Source of the DNA: Bacteroidaceae bacterium
Lineage (GTDB): Bacteria > Bacteroidota > Bacteroidia > Bacteroidales > Bacteroidaceae
DNA length: 54,290 nucleotides
Assembly: GCA_017470425.1 (NCBI GenBank)
Contig: JAFUYT010000026.1
Location: forward strand, 1-54,290
Reading direction: 5' to 3'
The notes beneath the pieces were generated by a model. The model had not been told where the DNA came from. It saw only the letters and a program-made list of their open reading frames with translations, and did no database searches. The position numbers and the translations under genes are program-made. Positions within the stretch are counted from its first letter, which is position 1. Each line of letters starts with the position of its first letter. Shown here piece after piece: positions 1 through 8,193 of the stretch.

Positions 1-420
1 ATAGCTGTCAGCCGGATACTCGCCATGCGGGAACTCAAAGTTGAGGATGCCTACCGTATAGACATTCTCCAGATGATAGTTCCATGCACCCTTGGGGGCC
101 TGCTGACGGATGGGTGTGGTCGCATAATAGACGCTTCTGTCCTTGAAGTATGCCTGCTCAGCCTTCTGCATCTCTACGATGAAGCGGCTGCCGTCCTTGG
201 CCATGCAATAGACATCGAACACGGATCTGCGGTCACCATAGCCGTCGCCGAGGTTCTCCCCGTTCAGGTACTGAACATCTTCAATCTCCTTGGCGCTGCC
301 GCTGAGAAGGGCATTGAGGAAACTGATGAGTAAGTCTTTGTTCATCTCTGTGCCGAAGAGCTTCTTGAAGCCGAAGTCGGTATAGGGGTTGATGTATCTT
401 TCGCGTTCGTCGCCTGCCAT
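1..420 (-). CDS. Rpn-family PD-(D/E)XK nuclease/transposase-like protein (partial)
   Basis: The ATG is at 418-420 on the minus strand and the reading frame runs off the left edge, so only about 140 N-terminal residues are visible. The protein opens MAGDERERYINPYTDFGFKK, followed by LFGTE and later FIVEMQKAEQ. The start 'NPYTDFGFKKLFGTE' and the ExQ-type motif are hallmarks of the PD-(D/E)XK nuclease family transposase / Rpn group, which is abundant and multicopy in Bacteroidales. Family members are recombination-promoting nucleases or transposase derivatives; the true role here is unknown. It has its own promoter (462-492) and is transcribed away from the DUF6078-VapE cassette. The family call is firm; activity cannot be judged from the fragment. 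Confidence 0.85.
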   Translation of the reverse strand, partial: MAGDERERYINPYTDFGFKKLFGTEMNKDLLISFLNALLSGSAKEIEDVQYLNGENLGDGYGDRRSVFDVYCMAKDGSRFIVEMQKAEQAYFKDRSVYYATTPIRQQAPKGAWNYHLENVYTVGILNFEFPHGEYPADSY

Positions 421-461
421 AATCATTATAATATTAACGGTGTGAGGGAGGTATCACGCCG

Positions 462-492
462 CAAAGATAGGGAAGTTTGGGGAGTTGGCAAA
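462..492 (-). promoter_or_regulatory. Promoter of the Rpn-like gene
   Basis: Read on the minus strand, TTTG (489-492) lies exactly 19 nt upstream of TATCTTTG (462-469). This fits the Bacteroidota sigma-ABfr pattern TTTG-N19-21-TAnnTTTG. The start codon follows about 41 nt later. Confidence 0.75.
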
Positions 493-626
493 GGGAAAGG
501 GGATTTATTTTGATGTGGGGCAGAAAAACATGGTGCAGCGGAGAAAAAGGGGTACGCCTCTCTTTGGGCGGAACGCGGGACATATTTAAGTGGTTCTTGA
601 TTTTCTTTTAATGTTTTGCTGAATAT

Positions 627-722
627 AACCGTCAATCCATCACCTTTCGTTGTATCTGTTTGATTGCATGTAATTTGATGGGTGAGGGTTTGGGTGATGG
701 TAGGTGAGGATGGTGACGGTTT
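627..722. repeat. Left arm of a 96-bp imperfect inverted repeat flanking the DUF6078-VapE cassette
   Basis: Aligned without gaps to the reverse complement of 3613-3708, this arm matches at 69 of 96 positions by hand count (39 of 48 in the inner half, 675-722). The outer part holds AACCGTCAA and TCACCTTT. The inner part is a G-rich series GGGTGAGGGTTTGGGTGA. The rest of the 421-833 intergenic stretch holds only the Rpn promoter and the DUF6078 promoter. Confidence 0.75.
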
Positions 723-756
723 TTGTGCGTTTTATGCCTAAATTATGTCGGAAAAA

Positions 757-788
757 CTTGCATTTCCGGATTTTTTGTTGTACCTTTG
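757..788 (+). promoter_or_regulatory. Promoter of the DUF6078 gene
   Basis: CTTG (757-760, three of four consensus bases) lies 20 nt before TACCTTTG (781-788). The predicted leader before the ATG at 834 is about 40 nt. Confidence 0.65.
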
Positions 789-833
789 TAGGCGAGTTAG
801 AAAACCTGTTGTATCACTATCAAATCTTTGCTC

Positions 834-1280
834 ATGAACACACCAACACTTCAATTCTCCGACGTTCCCCGCGACTGGGCCATCTGCTTCCAGCATGACT
901 GTCCGCTCGCCGCCACCTGTCTGCGCCACCACGCTGCCACCCTGGCTCCCGCCGACCTGCGCAAGCACAACTGCGTGCTGCCCGGTGCCCGCACCGTCGA
1001 TGGCCGCTGCGCCCTCTTCGTGGAGGACAAACCGGTGCGCATGGCGCGCGGCATGGAGACGATGCTGAGGGGCTGGAATCAGTGGGATGCCATGCCTGTC
1101 CGCCACGCCCTCGAGGGTGTCTTCGGCTCCCGTGCACAGTACTACCGCTACCGCTCCGGACGCTGGCCCGTCACGCCGCGCCAGCAACAGCGCGTGGCTG
1201 CCGTCTTCCGGCGCTTGGGCATTCGCATCGAACCGCACTACGACCGCATCACGGAGGAGTACTTCTTCCCGAAAGAGTGA
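834..1280 (+). CDS. DUF6078 family protein
   Basis: 148 residues. A TTG two codons upstream is in frame, but ATG at 834 gives the family-like start MNTPTLQFSDVPRDWAICF. The N-terminal third is rich in Cys and His (CFQHDCPLAATCLRHHA, then HNC and C), which suggests a metal site. The C-terminal half (RGMETMLRGW ... YYRYRSGRWPVTPRQQQRV) matches my memory of DUF6078, a Bacteroidales-restricted family of unknown function. It is the first gene of a two-gene cassette with the VapE protein, separated from it by a palindrome array that begins at the base after its TGA stop. Association with a primase-helicase-like gene suggests a role in a mobile or defence-type module, but this is inference only. Confidence 0.8.
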   Translation: MNTPTLQFSDVPRDWAICFQHDCPLAATCLRHHAATLAPADLRKHNCVLPGARTVDGRCALFVEDKPVRMARGMETMLRGWNQWDAMPVRHALEGVFGSRAQYYRYRSGRWPVTPRQQQRVAAVFRRLGIRIEPHYDRITEEYFFPKE

Positions 1281-1365
1281 GTGTCTCACGCGTGAGACAC
1301 GGCTGTCTCACCCGTGAGACAAACTCGTCTCACCTGTGAGACACGATTGTCTCACCCGTGAGACA
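1281..1365. repeat. 22-bp-periodic palindrome array 1 (GTCTCAC/GTGAGAC)
   Basis: Four palindromes are centred at 1290.5, 1312.5, 1334.5 and 1356.5, so the period is exactly 22 bp. The first (1281-1300) is the perfect 20-mer GTGTCTCACGCGTGAGACAC. The others are 1304-1321, 1327-1342 and 1348-1365, with half-sites GTCTCAC and GTGAGAC around a variable centre of CC or CT. The array starts directly after the DUF6078 stop and ends about 108 nt before the VapE start. Identical spacing with different centres and linkers fits tandem protein-binding sites better than a coding repeat. Confidence 0.9.
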
Positions 1366-1473
1366 CCCTCCCGCAACGGCATCATAGCCTGTACTCAACA
1401 GCATGGCCTCGAGCGCTCAACAGCATCCATCGAATGGACCCTCATTACTCATTTCAAATACCGACTTATCAAA

Positions 1474-3603
1474 ATGACAGATACAATGAAATTCACAAGC
1501 TTCAAGACAACCCGGAAGAAGGGGTTGCAAGTGGGCGTGCACGACGCCGAATGGTTCATGCAGCGCATCACTCACGAGACGAACGACTTTTTCACGACGG
1601 GCTTCCGCGAGTACCTGAAAGGCTCCATGAAATGGGGCAGCTACAGGTTCATCCATGAGATCCCGCGCCTGTGCGTGGCGGGAGAGTTCAAGCGCACGCC
1701 GACGGGCGACGTGATGCTGGCGGCGTACAGCGGTCTCGTCGTGCTGGAGGTGCGCGAGCTGGCTGATGCCGACGCCTGCGAAGTGCTGAAGCAGCGTGCG
1801 ATGCAGTTGCCCTCGACGTGGGCGGCGTTCATCGGCGCCAGCGGCCGCACGGTGAAGATTCTCGTGCGGGTGGCTCCCCAGCAGGGGGCGCTGCCGCAGG
1901 CCGAGGTGGAGGCCGAGGACTTCTACATCGCCGCCTACCGCCAGCTGCTGGCCGTCTATGACGGCATCCTCGGCTGCCGCGTGACGCGCATCGTGCCGCG
2001 CCTGCGCTATGCCTTCCTGCTGCCGCTCGACAAGGCACCCCTCGTGAACCGCGAGGCCGTGCCCTTCCGCATCAACACCGCCGTGGCGTCGCCTGCCGAC
2101 GACGCCGAGCTGCATCTGCTGGCGCTGCCCGAGCCGCCGCGCGACCACCGCGAGGTGGATATGGACACCTACCAGCTCCATGCCCAACGCTACGCCCTGG
2201 CTGCCCGCGAGGTGGCCGGACGCCTCGACCCGAAGGCGCGCTACACGAACGGCTGGTGGAAGGAGTTCGTCTCCGGCGTCCTCACGACACTCTGTCTTGA
2301 AGGGGTAGGGGAGGAGGAAGCCGTCTGCGTCGTATGGAACAACCTGAAATTCAAGGATGAGCCAGGGCTGACGCAGGACTTCGTGCGGAGTGCTGCGGAG
2401 GCTGCCTACGCCGATGCCGCGCCGCGCCGCAGTGCTGCCGACGGCACAGCCGACAACCTGATGCGCACCCTCATCCGCCGTATTGAGACGCGCTACGTGC
2501 TGCGCTACAACACCGTCATGGGCTACCCCGAGTACCGCCCCAACCACACGTGGCCGACGCCCTGGCAGCCGGTGACGGACGAGGTCGTCAACACGTTCAC
2601 CACCGACCTGATGCTCAGCGGCTTGAACGTATGGGACCGCGACGTGCGCCGCTACGTCTTCTCCACGCGCATCCGGGCTTACAACCCCATCGAGGACTAT
2701 CTCTGGCGCTGCCACGGGAAGTGGGACGGCCGCGACCGCATCCGTGCCCTCGCTGCCACCGTGCCCACCGACACGCCGGAGCTGTGGGCAGAGTGGTTCC
2801 ACACGTGGTTCCTGGCGATGGTGGCGCAGTGGCAGGGGCGCAACCGCCGCTTCGGCAACGCCATCGTGCCGCTGCTCATCTCGGCACAGGGGATGCACAA
2901 GAGCACGTTCTGCCGCAACCTGCTGCCGCAGGAGCTCCGCACATGGGGCTACACCGACAACCTCTCGCTCGGCGAGGAGCGCCCCGTGCATCTGGCCATG
3001 TCGCAGATGCTGCTCATCAACCTCGACGAGTTCAACCGCATCTCCCCCGCGAAGCAGCAGGGTTTCCTGAAGAACATCCTACAGCTGCCGTCGGTGAAGG
3101 TGAAGCGCCTCTACGCCAAGCACATCGAGGAGGTGCCGCGTCTGGCGTCGTTCATCGCCACGACGAACATGGCCGACGTGCTGACGGATCCCTCCGGCTC
3201 GCGCCGCTTCTTGGGAGTGCGCGTCACGGGTAGCATCGACGTCAGCGCGAAGCCCAACCACGAGCAGCTCTTCGCGCAGGCACTCGCCGAGCTCGACGAC
3301 GGCGCCCGCTACTGGTTCGACGATGCCCAGACGACCGCCATCATGCAGCACAACCGCCAGTTCCAGCAGCTCTCCAGCGCCCTCCAGTTCTTCCTCGAAC
3401 ACTTCGAGCCGGGCGCCCCGACCCGTGGCCGCTGGCTCACCGCCGCCGCCCTGCTCGAGGATTTGAAGCATCGTGCCGGCTCTGCCTTCCAGCCACCCGC
3501 CCTCAACACCTTCGGACGCCAGCTCAACGGCTGCGAAGGGCTGTTGCACAAGCACACAAAAAACGGCGAAGCATACTGGGTGCAGGACATAATCAAGCCC
3601 TAA
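1474..3603 (+). CDS. VirE_N/VapE primase-helicase-like protein with DUF3874-type tail
   Basis: 709 residues from ATG 1474 (MTDTMKFTSFKTTRKKG); ATG 1486 is also possible. An in-frame extension to 1336 would translate part of the palindrome array and is rejected. Residues about 1-200 form the BT4734/VirE_N domain (YSGLVVLEVREL, then WAAFIGASGRTVKILVRV), thought to be related to archaeo-eukaryotic primases. About 380-600 form the VapE P-loop ATPase: SAQGMHKSTFCRNLLP as Walker A (His in place of the usual Gly before Lys) and MLLINLDEFNRI as Walker B, then FIATTNMADVLTDPSGSRRF. The tail (YWFDDAQTTAIM ... GEAYWV) resembles DUF3874. Such proteins are typical of Bacteroidales mobile islands and may act in replication or defence. 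A strong terminator follows at 3667-3713. Confidence 0.9.
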   Translation: MTDTMKFTSFKTTRKKGLQVGVHDAEWFMQRITHETNDFFTTGFREYLKGSMKWGSYRFIHEIPRLCVAGEFKRTPTGDVMLAAYSGLVVLEVRELADADACEVLKQRAMQLPSTWAAFIGASGRTVKILVRVAPQQGALPQAEVEAEDFYIAAYRQLLAVYDGILGCRVTRIVPRLRYAFLLPLDKAPLVNREAVPFRINTAVASPADDAELHLLALPEPPRDHREVDMDTYQLHAQRYALAAREVAGRLDPKARYTNGWWKEFVSGVLTTLCLEGVGEEEAVCVVWNNLKFKDEPGLTQDFVRSAAEAAYADAAPRRSAADGTADNLMRTLIRRIETRYVLRYNTVMGYPEYRPNHTWPTPWQPVTDEVVNTFTTDLMLSGLNVWDRDVRRYVFSTRIRAYNPIEDYLWRCHGKWDGRDRIRALAATVPTDTPELWAEWFHTWFLAMVAQWQGRNRRFGNAIVPLLISAQGMHKSTFCRNLLPQELRTWGYTDNLSLGEERPVHLAMSQMLLINLDEFNRISPAKQQGFLKNILQLPSVKVKRLYAKHIEEVPRLASFIATTNMADVLTDPSGSRRFLGVRVTGSIDVSAKPNHEQLFAQALAELDDGARYWFDDAQTTAIMQHNRQFQQLSSALQFFLEHFEPGAPTRGRWLTAAALLEDLKHRAGSAFQPPALNTFGRQLNGCEGLLHKHTKNGEAYWVQDIIKP

Positions 3604-3612
3604 AACGCCCCT

Positions 3613-3708
3613 AAACCCTCACCACCCTCACCTGCTCTCACCCGAACCCTCACCCGATAACCAGCAAATTGTCAAATCGTTACCTGCAAAGGTGACGGTT
3701 TGACGGTT
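3613..3708. repeat. Right arm of the inverted repeat flanking the DUF6078-VapE cassette
   Basis: Reverse complement of this segment aligns to 627-722 with no gap. The inner half is the C-rich series CCCTCACCACCCTCACC ... CCCGAACCCTCACCC. The outer half coincides with the terminator of the VapE gene. Beyond the arm, to 3913, the sequence is a degenerate G/A-rich run (for example ATTCGATGTG at 3801 and ATTCGATGCG at 3821) with no gene. Confidence 0.75.
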
Positions 3709-3713
3709 TTTTT
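3667..3713 (+). terminator. Rho-independent terminator of the VapE gene
   Basis: AATTGTCAAATCGTTACCT (3667-3685) pairs with AGGTGACGGTTTGACGGTT (3690-3708). Every departure from complementarity is a G-U pair, giving a 19-bp stem with a GCAA loop. Seven T residues run from 3707 to 3713. Confidence 0.85.
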
Positions 3714-3913
3714 GACGAATATTCATAAAAGACAGATGAGACGAGGAAGAGCATTGACAGGAATGGGGTGATAGCAGAGGATGCGGTGCGACGGTGGGGG
3801 ATTCGATGTGATGGGGGATGATTCGATGCGATAATGATGCGATAACGGTGGGATAACGAAGGGGTGGCGAAGAAATGTTTGGGAAAAGATATGGCTTATT
3901 CGAGAAAAAGATG

Positions 3914-3921
3914 TACCTTTG
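3914..3921 (+). promoter_or_regulatory. -7 box of der
   Basis: TACCTTTG, 21 nt before the der start codon. No TTTG is seen at the expected upstream distance. Confidence 0.55.
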
Positions 3922-3942
3922 CACCCATCAAAAATTACTTCT

Positions 3943-5250
3943 ATGTTAGTAGCCATCGTAGGACGCCCCAACGTGGGCAAGTCAACCCTCTTCAACCGCC
4001 TGACCAAGACCCGCCACGCCATCGTCTCCGACGAGGCCGGCACCACGCGCGACCGCCAGTACGGCAAGTGTGAGTGGGTGGGTCGTGAGTTCTCCGTCGT
4101 CGATACCGGCGGCTGGGTCGTCAACAGCGACGACATCTTCGAGGAGGAGATCCGCAAGCAGGTCACCATCGCCACCGAGGAGGCCGATGTCATCCTCTTC
4201 CTCGTGGATATCAACACGGGTGTCACCGACCTCGACGAGGCGGTGGCCGCCATCCTGCGCCGCACGAAGAAGCCTGTCATCCTCGTGGCCAACAAGACCG
4301 ACAACGGCGACCAGCAGTGGCTCGCGGCCGACTTCTACCGCCTCGGTCTGGGCGATCCCTTCTGCATCTCGTCGGCCACCGGCAGCGGCACGGGTGACCT
4401 CCTGGACCTGGTGCTGGAGAAGATGCCGAAGGAGGCCGACAGCATTGAGGAGCTCGACCTCCCGCGCATCGCCGTCGTGGGGCGCCCCAACGTGGGTAAG
4501 TCCAGCCTCACCAATGCCTTCATCGGCGAGGAGCGCCACATCGTCACCGACATCGCCGGCACGACGCGCGACAGCATCTACACACGCTATCAGAAGTTCG
4601 GCTTCGACTTCCTGCTCGTCGATACCGCCGGCATCCGCCGCAAGTCCAAGGTCAGTGAGGACCTGGAGTTCTACAGTGTCATGCGTAGCATCCGTGCCAT
4701 CGAGAACTCCGATGTCTGCATCCTCATGCTCGACGCCACCCGCGGCATCGAGGCGCAGGATCTGAACATCTTCTCCCTCATCCAGCGCAACCAGAAGGGG
4801 CTGGTCGTGGTCGTCAACAAATGGGATCTCGTGGAGGACAAGAGCACCACGGCCATCAAGTACTTCGAGGACACCATCCGCGAGCGCATGGCACCCTTCA
4901 CCGACTTCGACATCATCTTCGCCTCCGCCCTCACCAAGCAGCGCATCTTCAAGGTTCTGGAGACGGCTGCCGAGGTCGATAAGCACCGCCGCGCCCGCGT
5001 GGGCACCACGAAGCTCAACCAGGAGATGCTGCCCCTCATCGAGGCTTATCCGCCACCCTCCATGAAGGGCAAGTACATCAAGATCAAGTATTGTTCGCAG
5101 CTCCCCGCCACGCGCATCCCCTCCTTCGTGTTCTACGCCAACCTGCCGCAGTACATCAAGGAGCCCTACCGCCGCTTCCTCGAGAACAAGATCCGCGAGC
5201 GCTGGAACTTCTCCGGCACCCCCATCAACATCTTCATCCGCCAGAAGTAG
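3943..5250 (+). CDS. der: Ribosome biogenesis GTPase Der (EngA)
   Basis: 435 residues. ATG 3943 ([20 protein letters not shown]) is chosen; an in-frame TTG at 3919 lies inside the -7 box. Two tandem GTPase domains are plain: G1 GRPNVGKS at residues 7-14 and a second [16 protein letters not shown] near residue 180, each with DTAG/DTGG (G3) and NKxD (NKTD, NKWD; G4). The C-terminal quarter is the KH-like domain ending [13 protein letters not shown]. Der is an essential GTPase in 50S subunit maturation. Length and motifs are normal for the family. It is monocistronic here, convergent with the DUF4249 gene, 29 nt apart and without an obvious terminator hairpin. Confidence 0.98.
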   Translation: MLVAIVGRPNVGKSTLFNRLTKTRHAIVSDEAGTTRDRQYGKCEWVGREFSVVDTGGWVVNSDDIFEEEIRKQVTIATEEADVILFLVDINTGVTDLDEAVAAILRRTKKPVILVANKTDNGDQQWLAADFYRLGLGDPFCISSATGSGTGDLLDLVLEKMPKEADSIEELDLPRIAVVGRPNVGKSSLTNAFIGEERHIVTDIAGTTRDSIYTRYQKFGFDFLLVDTAGIRRKSKVSEDLEFYSVMRSIRAIENSDVCILMLDATRGIEAQDLNIFSLIQRNQKGLVVVVNKWDLVEDKSTTAIKYFEDTIRERMAPFTDFDIIFASALTKQRIFKVLETAAEVDKHRRARVGTTKLNQEMLPLIEAYPPPSMKGKYIKIKYCSQLPATRIPSFVFYANLPQYIKEPYRRFLENKIRERWNFSGTPINIFIRQK

Positions 5251-5279
5251 CGGCGCAGCCCCGTCGCGCGTTCCCGCTT

Positions 5280-6155
5280 TTATTGCACCTTTATCCTTCG
5301 ACGGCTGACACCACAGCCGTACCATACGCCATGCCCGCCCTGAATGTTGCTGCTGATGGGCGTGGTGACATTGAACAGGTTGGAGTTGCCCAGCATCTTT
5401 GTGTCCGAGAAACCGTGCCAGAAGGCGTAGGCGGTGCTGTCCACATGCAGGAGCGACACTTCAGCGTATGCGCCCACGGAGTAATAAGGAGTATAGTCCT
5501 CAACCTCGCTGATGGGTCCGCTGCGCCGGATATGCTGTACGACCTCCGTCGTGGTCAGCGTCTCGTCGTCCAGTGCACCTAACATACAGAGCTGCGGATT
5601 ATAGGGTTCTCCCTCGGCACGTGAAAACCAGAGGTAATAGTTGTGTTGCGAGGGGTTGTCGTGGAAGCGGGCTATCACCTGTCTCAGCGTATCGTTGTCC
5701 TGACTCGGCTCACACCACACGTCGTCAATCGGCACGCTCTCCGGGATGGTGGTCACCGCCTCGGCATGTTGGTCGCGCCAGTCCACGATGAGGCGATAGC
5801 TCTTGCCCGCCTGCCCACGGAAGGCCGACGTAGTGAAGACGTAAGGGATGAAATAGTCGCGGTCGTACATGCCTGTGAGGTAGGTCGTCTGTCCATCCAC
5901 GCAGATGCCCACGCGCGCCCACTGTGCCACGTAGCGTGCAATGGAATCTGTTGAGACCTCATTGTACATGATGGGCAGTGTCGTGGTTACCATGACCACG
6001 GGAAACTCTCCATCGGCAATCCATCCTTCGATGACAAGTTCCTGTTCCTCGATGTGCACCTCGTCGCCGCATGAGGCACAGAGCATCAGCATGGGCACCA
6101 CCCACAGGAGCAGGCGACGTGCGAGTGTCGTATGTGTCATTCTTCTTATTTCCAT
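5280..6155 (-). CDS. DUF4249 lipoprotein, partner of a TonB-dependent receptor
   Basis: 291 residues. The first ATG (6153-6155) overlaps the end of the receptor gene by 10 nt; an alternative ATG at 6138-6140 removes the overlap. A lipoprotein signal peptide ends in the lipobox LCASC. The mature part begins with IEEQELVIEGWIADGEFPVVMVTTTLP, the beta-rich start typical of DUF4249, and the C-terminal YGCGVSRRRIKVQ closes the domain. DUF4249 proteins are predicted outer-membrane lipoproteins encoded beside TonB-dependent receptors in Bacteroidota and are thought to assist substrate capture; the substrate is unknown. It is the last gene of the minus-strand operon. Confidence 0.85.
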   Translation of the reverse strand: MEIRRMTHTTLARRLLLWVVPMLMLCASCGDEVHIEEQELVIEGWIADGEFPVVMVTTTLPIMYNEVSTDSIARYVAQWARVGICVDGQTTYLTGMYDRDYFIPYVFTTSAFRGQAGKSYRLIVDWRDQHAEAVTTIPESVPIDDVWCEPSQDNDTLRQVIARFHDNPSQHNYYLWFSRAEGEPYNPQLCMLGALDDETLTTTEVVQHIRRSGPISEVEDYTPYYSVGAYAEVSLLHVDSTAYAFWHGFSDTKMLGNSNLFNVTTPISSNIQGGHGVWYGCGVSRRRIKVQ

Positions 6156-8173
6156 CTCATATAGAAGTTGACCGAGGGCAGCAGGGGGAGCAGAAAGCCG
6201 CGTGGGCGGTAGGAGAAATGGCCGTTGTAGCTGCGCAGGTGATAGAAAAGTTCATTCTGCTGGCAGGTGGCATTGTACAGTGACAGGTTCACGCCACATT
6301 CCATCCGCTCCGTATGCCGTATGTCATAGCTCACAGACAGGTCGAGCCGCTGGTAGGGTTTCAGGCGGTAGCTGTTGAGGGCTCCCTGTTCCACCAGCAG
6401 GGTGTGGTTGATGAGATACAGATGGCGTAGCGGCGTGAAGGGCGTGCCGGAGCAGAATACATAGGTTGCTCCCAGGCTCCAGTGGGGATTGATGCGCCAG
6501 GTGAGGACCGCGTTCACCTCGTGCGGGCGTTCGTGGCTACTGGGGTGGCTGTCTGAGAAAGAGGGATGGGAGACGGTGCGGCGCGAGCGGGTGTAGGCAT
6601 AGCTGACCCATCCCGTGACGGGGCCTGTACGGCGCAGGAGCATGACGTTGACGCCATAGCTGTAGCCGTCGCCCCGCAGTAGCGAATGTTCCAGCGTGTA
6701 GCGCGTGTTGAGGAAGTCCAGCACCGTGCCCTGGTATTCCAGCTGATTCCGCAGCCGTTTGTAGTAAACGGCCGCGGAAAGCCCCCAGCGACCGCGGCCC
6801 ATCGTGACCTCGTGGGATAGCGAGATATGCTGTGCGCTCTGTGGCTGGCTGTAGCGGCCAGCGGCCAGCCAGAACTCCGTGGGCATCCCGGAGGTGGTCA
6901 TCCCGGTCTGAAACAGCGGCTGATGTTGCCAGGCATAGTGCAATGTGAAGGTGCCGGCCCGTGCAGTGCGCCATTCGGCAGACACCGAAGGCGATGGCAG
7001 CAGGTGAATCTGTTGGAGGTCATCGACATAGAGCGTTCCGCGTAGCGTGGGGCGGAGTGTCAGTCCCTGTGCCAGTACCCAGGGCCGCTCGACATACAGT
7101 GTATATTGCTGTACGCGCTGGCGGGGTTCACCCTCGTAGGTGTGGCGCCCGGTGAGGTGGAGGTCCGGGTTCTGCGGCTGCACCCACAGCACGGAGGCAT
7201 CTGCGCCAGCCCGCCATGAGTGCCACAGCAGACTGCCGTGATAGCTGAGGTCGGCGATGGAGGCTTCCATCGCCAGGTCCAGTTCCTCCTGCGAGAGGCT
7301 GAAGCGACTGCCATAGCGCGAGAAAGACGCCGACTGTGTCAGTTGCAGGCTGTCGCGAAACGTGTGGCGGTGGTCAGCGCTGACCATCTGGTTGCCCCAC
7401 CGCATGAGCCCCTCAGCCAGGTACAGTCCTGCTCCCAAGGTGGCACGGTCGTGACCCGCGTAGGCGTTCACGCGCAAGCGGTCGCGTTCCGAGAACTCAT
7501 GCAGGAGAGTGACATTATAGTCGCCAAAGCTGTAGCCCATCTGTTCCCCGTCCATTCGCATCCATCGGCTATAGAGAAGGTTCATGTACGCTTCACGCGC
7601 CGATACGACAACGGCCGTGCGGCCGCCGAGTGGCAGTCGCAGCGTAGCCTGCGACGATAGTGGCCCCACGGACAGCTCGCCAGTGGTGTGTGTCAGCGGG
7701 GCGTCGATGCTCTCCATCCTCAGCAGTCCACCCAGACGGTTGGATGATGATGCCAGCGAAGCTGCAGGCGCAAAAGTCATCGTCGGAAAATGCGATGCAT
7801 TGAAGATGGAGAAGAAGCCCAGCAGGTGTTGCACGCCATAGAGCGTAGCCCCGTCGATGGCGACCTCGTTGTGGGCGTTGTCGCAGCCCCAGATGTGCAG
7901 TCCGGCATCATATTCTCCTGTCGTCTGCACGCCAGGCAGCATCTCGGCGACATGCAGCGGGTCTGTGTTCCCGGCGATATGCGGCATGGCCTGCAGGCTG
8001 CTCATCTGCCACTGCCGCACGCCGTCTGCCCGTGACCGCAGCGGTGCGGTGTATCGCTGGACAGCCACCTCTACAGCGTGCAACTCGCGCGTTGTATCAA
8101 CCAAAGCCTCCTCCCCCTGCACCGTGGCTGGGAGGAGGAGGCATATCAGGAGATGGTAGGGCCTGCAGGTCAC
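6146..8173 (-). CDS. TonB-dependent outer-membrane receptor
   Basis: 675 residues from a GTG start at 8171-8173; an in-frame TAA lies three codons upstream. A hydrophobic leader (LLICLLLPATVQG) precedes a TonB plug domain (LHVAEMLPGVQTTGEYDAGL, then NEVAIDGATLYGVQHLLGF). A long series of alternating aromatic strands forms the 22-strand barrel, ending GHFSYRPRGFLLPLLPSVNF and YMRWK. No carboxypeptidase-like regulatory domain is present before the plug, so it is a short receptor rather than a SusC. Predicted to import an unidentified ligand with the DUF4249 lipoprotein downstream. The upstream gene ends 20 nt away, in the same operon. Confidence 0.88.
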   Translation of the reverse strand: MTCRPYHLLICLLLPATVQGEEALVDTTRELHAVEVAVQRYTAPLRSRADGVRQWQMSSLQAMPHIAGNTDPLHVAEMLPGVQTTGEYDAGLHIWGCDNAHNEVAIDGATLYGVQHLLGFFSIFNASHFPTMTFAPAASLASSSNRLGGLLRMESIDAPLTHTTGELSVGPLSSQATLRLPLGGRTAVVVSAREAYMNLLYSRWMRMDGEQMGYSFGDYNVTLLHEFSERDRLRVNAYAGHDRATLGAGLYLAEGLMRWGNQMVSADHRHTFRDSLQLTQSASFSRYGSRFSLSQEELDLAMEASIADLSYHGSLLWHSWRAGADASVLWVQPQNPDLHLTGRHTYEGEPRQRVQQYTLYVERPWVLAQGLTLRPTLRGTLYVDDLQQIHLLPSPSVSAEWRTARAGTFTLHYAWQHQPLFQTGMTTSGMPTEFWLAAGRYSQPQSAQHISLSHEVTMGRGRWGLSAAVYYKRLRNQLEYQGTVLDFLNTRYTLEHSLLRGDGYSYGVNVMLLRRTGPVTGWVSYAYTRSRRTVSHPSFSDSHPSSHERPHEVNAVLTWRINPHWSLGATYVFCSGTPFTPLRHLYLINHTLLVEQGALNSYRLKPYQRLDLSVSYDIRHTERMECGVNLSLYNATCQQNELFYHLRSYNGHFSYRPRGFLLPLLPSVNFYMRWK

Positions 8174-8193
8174 TACGATTTATAGGTTCTGCG

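Noticed and set aside
426-635. Possible small gene (69 codons) on the minus strand
   Set aside because: It overlaps the Rpn promoter and the left inverted-repeat arm, and the peptide has no family character.
1281-1365. Possible CRISPR array
   Set aside because: Units are palindromes on a 22-bp period with 2-6-nt linkers; there are no unique spacers of about 30 nt and no cas genes.
1336-1473. N-terminal extension of the VapE protein through the palindrome array
   Set aside because: It needs a non-ATG start and codes a low-quality peptide unlike VirE_N proteins. ATG 1474 gives the family-like start.
2303-2325. Element remnant in the VapE gene (GGGGTAGGGGAGGAGG)
   Set aside because: Only a tail-like G-rich run with no palindrome; it could be chance.
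1417-2991. Long open frame antisense to the VapE gene
   Set aside because: It is a shadow caused by high GC codon use on the coding strand. It has no family match and no promoter. Similar antisense frames over recJ, recQ, thrA, feoAB and ostA were dropped for the same reason.
8105-8142. Further GC-rich palindromic element in the TonB receptor signal region
   Set aside because: CCTCCTCCCC ... GGGAGGAGGAGG is weakly palindromic but lacks the core and tail of the element, so it was not counted.
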